Shown here piece by piece: positions 56,258 to 64,000 of a stretch of DNA of 64,000 nucleotides (position 1 is its first letter; every line of letters begins with the position of its first letter). Position numbers and translations under genes: made by a program. Source of the DNA: Odontesthes bonariensis. Lineage: Eukaryota > Chordata > Actinopteri > Atheriniformes > Atherinopsidae. Location: the NCBI RefSeq assembly GCF_027942865.1, contig NC_134520.1, positions 35,131,688-35,195,687 on the forward strand, read 5' to 3'. The notes below the pieces were generated by a model that ran no database searches, was not told the origin of the DNA, and saw only the letters and a program-made list of their open reading frames with translations.

Positions 56258-57927
56258 ATGCTGCTCCAGGCTGGGTTCCTTCTCTGTGTGGCGTTTCTGG
56301 GTGGGCCGGCGGTGGGGAGGAGCCTCGGCTCCCTGAAGGCCGACCAGCTGCCGGTGAGTGCAGCCCTGTGGAAAGAGGCTCAGTTTGTACGTTAAAGGCA
56401 GATGTGCTCGTGGATAGAAGCTCATTCCTCTGCTCTGACTCCGCAGGAGACCACCTGCTACAATGCATCCCACCCCGCCGCCGTCAACGCCACCATCGTG
56501 TACGATTTTTACGACAACGACAGGGACCTTTGGACACGTGACCCGGGGAGCCCGTTGCCGCTCTGCTCCTCCTCCTTCTCCCCCAACAGCAGCCGGTGCA
56601 GCGTCTGCCGGGACGGGACGGTCTTCATAGTGTGCCGCCATCTGGCAGAAGGTGCCAAGGTGACGATGGAAGCCGGAGCCGCCTCCATCAGCATAAAACA
56701 GAGCGGTGAGAAGCCCAGAATGCATCTGTCTGAGCCGTCAATGATCACCAAATAATAAGCAGCTGCGTCATGTGTCGGATTTATTAAAGGAAACGACTTC
56801 AGCCGGAAGTATAGGTATTAATTATTCATTATATTTGAGGTATTTTAACCCTTTAAAGGCAGATAAGCTCCACAGTTTTTTATTAGTGGGGGAAAACTGA
56901 AATAATTTCCATAAAACACATGTCAAAGAGTATCTGATTATTAATTTTATTATTACTTTCTGAAATGGGTCGATAATTGGCAGCAACACTGATTTATAAT
57001 GCAAGTGGCGCCATCTAGTGGACAGATACAAAAAGTCCACATTTAGAATCAAGAATTCTTTTTGTCACTATGCAGGCATAATGACATTTAGTGCAGGAGC
57101 TCTTGGCTTTGGATACACCAAAAATATAAAAAGATATCTAAATAATATACAAGAGAATAAAAATAGAAATAAAAAGAGTAAAAGTATTGCACATCTTGCA
57201 GCATAAGTAAGATGAAAAAGGCTAAAACTAAAAAAGTGTCCTCGGGGTGAATGAAAGAGCAGCGTCTGAGCAGCTGGAGGAACTCCTTCTGCTCCTGTAA
57301 CACATGTAAACAGAAGATTTGTGAGTTTTCTGAGCATCGAGCTGCTGGTTTTATGATGCTGACATATAGAAACCTGTATAACTGTTTCTGTTGGCACCTG
57401 ACCCTGATCTGTTCTCCTTTACAGATTGTCCCAAACTTCTCTCTGACGGTAAGAGTCTTTCAGTTTCTTGTAAAAATGTGCAACACCTCAGTTAGACCGC
57501 CGACTTCAGAGAATCTGAAGCTGACCTGCAGGGTAAACGGCTCCATGAAGAGAGCGGGAGTTCATTTAGTTTGGAATAAAGCCAAAAAACAATCTATAGC
57601 ATTGTGACATTAGCAGCATTTTTTTAGTTGGAATAAAACTTTTGATATTAACTTTTGACAAACAATTGGACAGAAGACCTCCTTTCAGCTGAGTGTTTGG
57701 TCCTCTCTGTCTGACAGGTGGTGACCCGGCTCCATTGGGAACCCGTTCAGCCCACATCATCGCCGGCATCGCTTTCGCCATCATCCTGATCATCGTGGTG
57801 GCTGTGCTGCTCGTTAACCGTCAGAGACGAGGATCTAAAGGGGTGAGAGTTCATCATTCAAACTGTAAATGTCTCCACGTGATGAACGAGCTCATGAAAG
57901 TCTCTTTAATCTTTTCCTCCTCAGTAA
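56258..57927 (+). CDS. Copy E: intact small type I membrane protein, unknown family
   Basis: Exons: 56258-56353, 56447-56705, 57425-57448 (24-nt microexon), 57718-57842, and stop TAA at 57925-57927. All junctions are GT-AG; the product is 168 residues. Signal peptide MLLQAGFLLCVAFLGGPAVG; ectodomain with ETTCYNASHPAAVNATIVYD, RCSVCRDGTVFIVCRHLAEG, three N-glycosylation sites and six Cys; helix exon nine bases shorter than in B and D (SAHIIAGIAFAIILIIVVAV). Introns are short (93, 719, 269 and 82 bases). Homology upstream stops at about 55997, so the TATA block is missing. It is the copy nearest to prpf38a, about 1.5 kb away in the same orientation. Confidence 0.75.
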
Positions 57928-57984
57928 CAACCTGAATGTCTCACCTCTGCTCACAGATCTGAAACCAGCCGCTGAAACATCGTC

Positions 57985-58530
57985 CTTCACCGTCTTTGCG
58001 GTTTAAACTGTGGAACGATCTGCCTCTCCACGTCAGAAAGGCTTCCTCTCTGTCTGTTTTTAAATCTCATCTTAAAACACATCTCTTCTCCCTGGCTTTT
58101 AACACAATGTGAGATGTTGAAATGTGAAATTGCTATTTTTAATATTATTATTGTTTTAAATTATATAGCTGTTTTGTGCCTTGTATGAAAAAAGGGTCCC
58201 CCTCGATCCCCTCCAGCAGTCCTCCCTCGGACCGTCCTCAGTCAGCCATCCGGGTCACGGCACCAGATTGTCAGCTCGATTCTTTCATTGGAAGCGCAAG
58301 AACAAGCCGGAGGAATCTCGAGTTAAAGTGTTTATTGGTTGTCACACGTCAAGCATATCAGCGCTGGGCGGACAGCACAGCTGAGTCGCTGCCATTGGGT
58401 TGGTGAAATATATGCCTTAAGTTATTCTTGTATTTTATTCTTTTAAATTTCTTTGTTTTTATTTTTTGTACAGCATTTTGGGGGTTGTTGTAAATTGCTT
58501 TATAAATAAAATTGTATTGGTTCGACCCGC
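57985..58530 (+). mobile_element. L2-type LINE 3' fragments downstream of copy E
   Basis: 57990-58115 encodes LWNDLPLHVRKASSLSVFKS then HLKTHLFSLAFNTM, as after copy A. A second L2 3' tail is at about 58480-58520 (GCTTTATAAATAAAATTG). These probably supply the 3' untranslated region of the family. Confidence 0.75.
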
Positions 58531-58639
58531 TGCTGCCTCCAATGACTTCTTTGATTGTTTTAAGTGTCGTCCACAAACAACATGAAAAATCAGAAGTTAT
58601 TCTTATGGATGACTTCAAGAAGAACAAAATCTTCCCAAA

Positions 58640-59045
58640 CAATCATAGACATATTTTTTTTTACAAACAAACCAGATAGGATTAAAAACTGACTGTTTCA
58701 CATCAAATAAGTTTGTATTCAAGTGGCCTGAGAACAACATGGCCGTGGTTATTCCAACTGGTCAACAAGCACATTTTTTATGCCTCTTATGCCTTTTTAT
58801 AGATCTTTAGATGGAGACTCCTGTTTGTATGCTTCCTTTCTCTGGCGTCTGAATCAGGATTTTCACTGTTACTTTCCATGTAAAATCACATTTTAACTAC
58901 TGATTTTATCTATTGCTCTTATTTCTTTCTTTTTTTGTTTAAAATTTAAATCATGCTTTTTATTTCTACTGTTTTAATGTATCTGTAAAGCACTTTGAAT
59001 CGCCCTGTAGTTGAATTGTGCCATACAAGTAACCTTGCCTTGCCT
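58640..59045 (+). mobile_element. Shared spacer and L2-type 3' end
   Basis: 58640-58870 matches 7200-6970 inverted. 58980-59040 has the L2-type tail AAAGCACTTTGAATCGCCCT followed by CTTGCCTTGCC. Confidence 0.6.
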
Positions 59046-59402
59046 GTGCATGTGTGTGTTCAACAGGTGCCAACCCTGATGGGTTAAATATTGTATTCTA
59101 CACAATTTATTTATGTTCTAATGATGTGAAAAGGGATGCTGTAATAAATGTAATATGAAATAAATATTTGAAAATAGATTTGAGTTTGTTTATTTTTTCA
59201 ATCCAGAGCAAATGGATTTGAATAAAACTGTCTTTTCTCTACACTGTCCAACAGCGACCTCTGCAGGCCGCCTGTGAAATTACGCCTCTATTCTAAAGAA
59301 AAAAATGAACCGGAAGTGTTTACAGTCGTTTCCGGTACTGCCTCCTGGGTCAAACGTCTGTTTGCAGTTTGCAGCCCAGCACATTAGCCCATTTTAATTT
59401 CG

Positions 59403-62400
59403 ATGGCAAACCGAACCGTTAAAGATGCCAACAGTATACACGGGACCAACCCACAGTATCTGGTGGAGAAAATCACCCGGACCCGAATCTACGAGTCCAA
59501 ATACTGGAAGGAGGAGTGCTTCGGTCTCACCGGTCAGTAGCGTGTTAGCCTCCGAGCTAACATTAGCTTCCTGTTGGCTCATTTTTTAAATAGATAAAAA
59601 AATACCGTTCAGTTAATAATATCAAACGAGTTTAAATTAAATGATTTAATTATTAGTGTGTCATAAAATCTTCCTCTGATGACGACTTATTAGAGATTAT
59701 AACCGTTAACGTTAGCTTCTGTCTGGCTAATTTAAAAATGGATAAAAAAACAAAACAACTTTAGTTATTTGTATAAAACATGCATTTGTTTGTGAGAATG
59801 TGATGATAAATGTGTGATGAAAACATTATTTGGACGGTATATCGCTGGAGTTCATGGTGTCTTTATTATCCCAGATTAGTTTGCAGCTAGCAGGGATGCT
59901 CAACATATTACAGTAAACACCAACACACAGCAGCTCAGATTCAGCTTAATAACATCATTTATAAGACTTACTGCATACTGGAATATCTTCACCCTATTAA
60001 ATCAAATCAAATTATTTATATAGCACATTTCATGTACGAAGAATTCAAAGTGCTTTACATAAAATAAAAGCATTGCAGCAGGCAGTGAAATAAACATTAA
60101 AATATATAAAAGAATATAAAGAGAAATAAAATCATTTAAATGAATTTAAAAAGCAAAACCAGTCAAGATAAGTTAAAAGAACAACACAAACTCACCTGAC
60201 CTGGTTATTTTTTTAATCACAGACCTGACCTTTAAACATGCAGTGACACAACAGGAATTCCTCCCTAAATCCAATACAAATACACGTTTCTTTAGTCTTT
60301 GTAACATTAATGTTTAAGATGGCTGAATAGCACTAACTGAGAAAATCTCTCACTACAGGATGATCAAAATATAAACTTTATTATTTAGCACTTTTCTAAA
60401 CAAATGTCATGAAGTGCTTTATGTAGCTACAGATCAAATAAAATCAGAAAGTAAAATTGTAGGAAAGTTAATCAATAAATGAAATAAGAAAATGTTCTCT
60501 GATCAGGGAGTCGTTCCTAAGTTCAGGGGATAAAAATGTTCTGTCTCCTCTGGACTTAAAGGGATAATCCGGAGTAAAATGCACTTTAGATCAATTTACG
60601 GGATGTTGGGAGTACATACGTTGAGTTGACATCAAAATCATGTCATTCGGATGTGTTTTGAGAATTTCGATTTGACCGTTTTTAGCCAAAAGTCGTTAGC
60701 CTGGAAGTGAAGGGGGCAAATCATGTCACCGCTACAAAACGCTACTTTTATACCTCTTCTACAGCTCCAAACAACACAACACTTAGGTGGTAGTGAGTAG
60801 AGGGTCCCTAAAGCCAAACCGAAGTGTCCCGAGGTCTTCATGTGGTCGGATAGAGAGTCCAGAATGAATTTAATCAAGCCAGTACCTTTCCGGAAATGTT
60901 GCTGCTGCAGCTACAGACCGTGGTGAAGTTGGTTTGATATTGGATATTCGACAGATATTCACAATAAGGAAATAAGTGTCTTTTTTTTCTAATACCTCCC
61001 AAGCCTTGTGACCTAGTGAAGAGGCTTTTGGCTAAAAACGGTCAAATCGAAATTCTCAAAACACATCCGAATGACATGATTTTGATGTCAACTCAACGTA
61101 TGTACTCCCAATCATCCCGTAAATTGATCTAAAGTGCACTTTACTCCGGATTATCCCTTTAAGTGTGTCCCTGGAACAAGTAAAAGTCGTGATCAGTGAT
61201 GTGGAGGCTCAGATTTTACTGAATCGTCAGATGAATGAGAAGGTGAAAGATCACAAAAAGGTTTTTAAAAGGCTTCAGTGTCTCCTGAACTCTGTGTCAC
61301 CAGTTTACTTTGTACCTTCGTGTTGTCGTGTCGTCCACAGCCGAGCTGGTGGTCGACAAAGCCATGGAACTGAAGTACGTCGGAGGCGTGTTTGGTGGGA
61401 ACATCAAGCCGACGCCCTTCCTCTGCCTCACGCTGAAGATGCTGCAGATCCAGCCGGAGAAAGACATCATCGTGGAGTTCATAAAGAACGAGGACTTCAA
61501 GTGAGTTCCCCTCTGAGAAGGAGATATACAAGACATTAAACAGAACAGATAACATACAAACACACAATTACATATATTTAATTATGCACAAGTCAGTTTC
61601 TTATTGAGAAACAATTATTCCAGAGTCTCCTCACCCACGATTGATCTGTAAACCTCACATTAGATGGTCCCAAAACCACATATAAATACATTTATACGGT
61701 AAAGGTGTCAAACATTTGAGTTCCATGCTATTGTTTTGTCCTTAATGATGCAAATTACAACTAATTACCTCACGTTAATGGATACCAAGAGTCTCTATGA
61801 GCTGTGGGATCGTGCATTTAGGCAACTGTTTATCTAACAGTGCCACGTGTAAATATTAGTTGTGGGTGTCTGTGTATAGTTAATGTAACTGCGGCTATTT
61901 ATCATCTGCATGGATTATCAAATTATCACAGGCTATCGCAAACTTTTCAAAAACCCGCTTCCTGTAATTATTTAAGGAAATTAAGCAGTTGAGAGTTTAT
62001 TTTCCTGATAGAAATATAGCTGATTCACTATTCTTTTACCCTTTATCCTTCATTTTCTTTTCTTTTTTTTATAAATAGTTGTCTCATCCTTCTAGAAGCC
62101 TCCGGAGAACCGTGCCGTGGTTTGATACTGATGAGCTTTTCTCTCATGGCATCATTCTTTCCTGTAAATTGACTACAAGTGTGCATAACAGAGTTGGAAA
62201 CATCTGTATGTAGCGCACGTTTGTGTGTGAGAATGTTTGTGGATCATACCTGTAAATATCTTCATCAATATCATCATTTGTTTGGTGATATTTAAGCTTA
62301 TTATAGCCAGAGTTCATGATAACACTTTAGTAAACAAACCCGTGCTCATCCTCCCTTAAAGGTGACATATTAAACCCTGTTTTTTCAACATTTGACACAA

Positions 62401-63144
62401 TTTTCTGAGGTTTTATTGAGATGTTTGAGACACAGTTTGATGTTTGTTGCTTTAAGCACAGCGGCACAGTTAAATAATGTCATTTATTTGGGTCGTATTC
62501 ATGAGATGTGAAGGTGGACTAACAGAAATCTCTTCTGATGTATTTCTGTTGAGCTAAAGAAAGGGTTCCTTTTATTTTGTTAGATACGTGCGTCTGCTGG
62601 GAGCGATGTACATGAGGTTAACGGGCACTGCGGTGGACTGCTACAAATACCTGGAGCCGCTGTACAACGACTACAGAAAGATCAAGAGTCAGAACAGAAA
62701 CGGAGGTGAGTTGGAGAAGAATGAGATGTTTCCCCTCCTGGAAGCGAAAGGCATCGTGGCAACAGCTTTCAGTGTCATTATGGAACAATGTGTTTGATTT
62801 TTGATGCTTATTTTAAGGTTTTATTCACGTTTTTTTTGTTTCCAATGTCCCAGTTTTGTGTGATAAGGAGTTCAGGGCTCTGAGTAGAAAGAACCTGACG
62901 ACTCCATCTGTAATTTGCTTTGTTTATGCCAATGAGAAGCTTCACAAACGTGAATATATGTGATGCTGCTCAGAACTTGGCCCAGGATCAGGTTCCAGGT
63001 GGTAATAAATGTTTAAACTTCACTGAAACCCTGACGATGATGATGTGTGTGTGTGCAGAGTTTGAGCTGATGCACGTTGACGAGTTCATCGACGATCTTC
63101 TTCACGCAGAGCGGATCTGCGACATCATCCTTCCTCGCCTTCAG
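59403..63144 (+). CDS. prpf38a: Pre-mRNA-splicing factor 38A, 5' four exons (partial)
   Basis: Exons: 59403-59532, 61341-61500, 62584-62705 and 63059-63144, all GT-AG, joining in frame to 166 codons. The start MANRTVKDANSIHGTNPQYL and following VEKITRTRIYESKYWKEECF, then NIKPTPFLCLTLKMLQIQPE, YMRLTGTAVDCYKYLEPLYN and FELMHVDEFIDDLLHAERIC match PRPF38A along the whole PRP38 domain. The protein is a spliceosomal B-complex (tri-snRNP-associated) factor of about 310 residues in vertebrates; the charged RS-like C-terminal half must lie right of the window. The ATG is 10 residues before the conserved domain and is the known start. Introns 1 and 4 carry mobile elements. Confidence 0.97.
60003..60095 (-). 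mobile_element. L2-type 3' end in prpf38a intron 1
   Basis: AAATCAAATCAAATTATTTA then AAAGTGCTTTACATAAAATA is the inverse of the usual L2-type tail. Non-coding. Confidence 0.65.
60560..61158. mobile_element. TTAA-flanked foldback element in prpf38a intron 1
   Basis: TTAA is at 60556-60559 and 61159-61162. Ends are AGGGATAATCCGGAGTAAA and the inverse of AGGGATAATCCGGAGTAAA. Matching arms include CATTCGGATGTGTTTTGAGA and its inverse near 61056-61075; the centre (about 60730-61020) is not paired. It resembles 44101-44966 at its ends only. Confidence 0.85.
61501..62583. other. prpf38a: prpf38a intron 2
   Basis: AT-rich, no mobile element or RNA gene that I can define. Confidence 0.6.
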
Positions 63145-63539
63145 GTGCGTTAGCGCCCTGTTCCTGAAGCCTGCTGGGCAGGGTCAGACCATTAAAGGAG
63201 AATTCCAGCATTTTTACAAACATATCCCATCTCTTGGAGACCCAGGAAAGTTGGCCAAAGGGAAAAACGCGAGAAATTTTCATGCCCGCTGCACAAAGTT
63301 GTCCGATTGCGCTGATTTCCATGAAAGCGGGCTCTATTGGGCAAGCGTTTAACCTTTCCTGAGGCTCTTAACGTGTATCAAAATACTTTTTATCGAATTG
63401 GCCGTAGTGTCTGTAGTAATACAATTCAGCCCAGGGGCTAACCATACCGTTAGCTAGCACAGACATTATACATTTTGAGATTTCAAAAACAGCGCACCTA
63501 CCTCTCTCAGCTTCCGTGTTCCACAGGCGTGCGCACAAA

Positions 63540-63762
63540 TTAATCGCCGAAGTCATACACTATAGTATTCCAAAATTGTCGTGCAATACAATGTCCACAT
63601 CTGCACCACCATGTCTCCCCAATGCGTGACCCGGCAGCAGCTCCTCGCTGCATCTTGTGCCAACAACTCTTCATCAGTGTATTCTGGTTCAAAAAGATAA
63701 CCCCGACCATCAAACTCGTCAAACTCTTCCATTCCAACATCAGAATCTGACCAACTATCCAT
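63540..63762 (-). pseudogene. P2X7-C-type protein N-terminal exon remnant
   Basis: From ATG 63762 the frame reads MDSWSDSDVGMEEFDEFDGR then GYLFEPEYTDEELLAQDAA; one frame over it continues RIGETWWCRCGHC and ends at 63540. The acidic start, a YxFEPE motif and then WCxCGxC is the order found at the beginning of stand-alone P2X7-C-domain proteins of fish. A one-base frameshift lies near 63645 and the MPT motif after the Cys cluster is lost, so it is broken. Confidence 0.55.
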
Positions 63763-63809
63763 CTCGAAATTGCTTCCAATAAAATCCCGAGGGTTCGTAT
63801 CTCCCGCAG

Positions 63810-63813
<4 letters not shown>

Positions 63814-63850
<37 letters not shown>
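63814..63850. repeat. (AAT)n microsatellite
   Basis: About twelve AAT units. Confidence 0.95.
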
Positions 63851-64000
63851 GGTGCGCTCCTTCCAGCAGTCATGTGACACGTCATGACATCACGGCGAAA
63901 ATGGGTGTTGAAACGAGTCAGCTGTTCGATAGGAAACAATAACAAAGATGGCAATGTGCAGTTCGGTTCCCAAGGGTCGTTTTTGGTGGACAAAAAGACC

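Larger units (their letters stand above)
63196..64000 (-). mobile_element. TTAA-type repeat in prpf38a intron 4 (right end outside window)
   Basis: It begins at TTAA (63192-63195) with AGGAGAATTCCAGCATTTTT and carries a P2X7-C-like exon on the minus strand. The other end is beyond 64000. Assignment as one element is inferred from the start motif and from the foreign ORF. Confidence 0.45.

Noticed and set aside
61165-61539. 124-codon plus-strand ORF over prpf38a exon 2
   Set aside because: It is out of frame with the conserved exon and starts in intron 1.

Overview
The window is almost certainly nuclear DNA of a ray-finned (teleost) fish. Genes have GT-AG introns, the only clearly conserved single-copy gene is the 5' part of vertebrate prpf38a (plus strand, from 59403 to the right edge). 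The rest is a mosaic of fish mobile elements: L2-type LINEs, an RTE/Rex3-type LINE, an L1/Tx1-type LINE, hAT and Harbinger-like DNA elements, TTAA-flanked foldback elements and a solo LTR. Everything here is read by eye; identities and homologies are not from a database search.

The main content left of prpf38a is an amplified gene family that I do not recognise. It is found in six places and alternating orientations: A (+, 289-3645, decayed), B (-, 9934-8265, intact), C (-, 23955-22694, only the last three exons), D (+, 43966-47158, intact), F (-, 50382-50287, exon 1 only) and E (+, 56258-57927, intact). B, D and E each splice in frame to a small type I membrane protein (171, 170 and 168 residues): signal peptide exon, one Cys-rich N-glycosylated exon, a 24-nt microexon, a transmembrane exon, and a TAA stop that is the first codon of exon 5. 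A TATA-containing promoter block precedes A, B and F, but is missing from D and E.

The copies sit in larger segmental duplications. A and E are inverted relative to B. Block 19640-24610 is an inverted copy of roughly 45360-49880 and carries C against D; both have the same 652-bp element in the same place. Blocks 4376-6980 and 14695-17640 are direct copies, as are 9790-11480 and 50230-51850, and 12640-14770 and 47260-49020. These paralogues act as empty sites, so several insertions (solo LTR, L1, element in copy A) can be read with their target duplications.

Other regions: 24.6-29.1 kb holds a fragment of a P2X7-receptor C-terminal-domain gene (+) facing a decayed THAP-type zinc-finger gene (-) and ending in a TTAA-type terminus. 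A second P2X7-C-like exon lies in the prpf38a intron at 63.6 kb inside another TTAA-flanked repeat. A nearly intact, recently inserted RTE/Rex3-type LINE lies at 38359-41738 with a perfect 12-bp target duplication and one single-base frameshift. A 5'-truncated L1-type insertion is at 53258-55029. Low-complexity landmarks are a (GA)n tract at 10763, a 15-C run at 12150, a 32-bp minisatellite at 29172 and a 35-G run at 37260.
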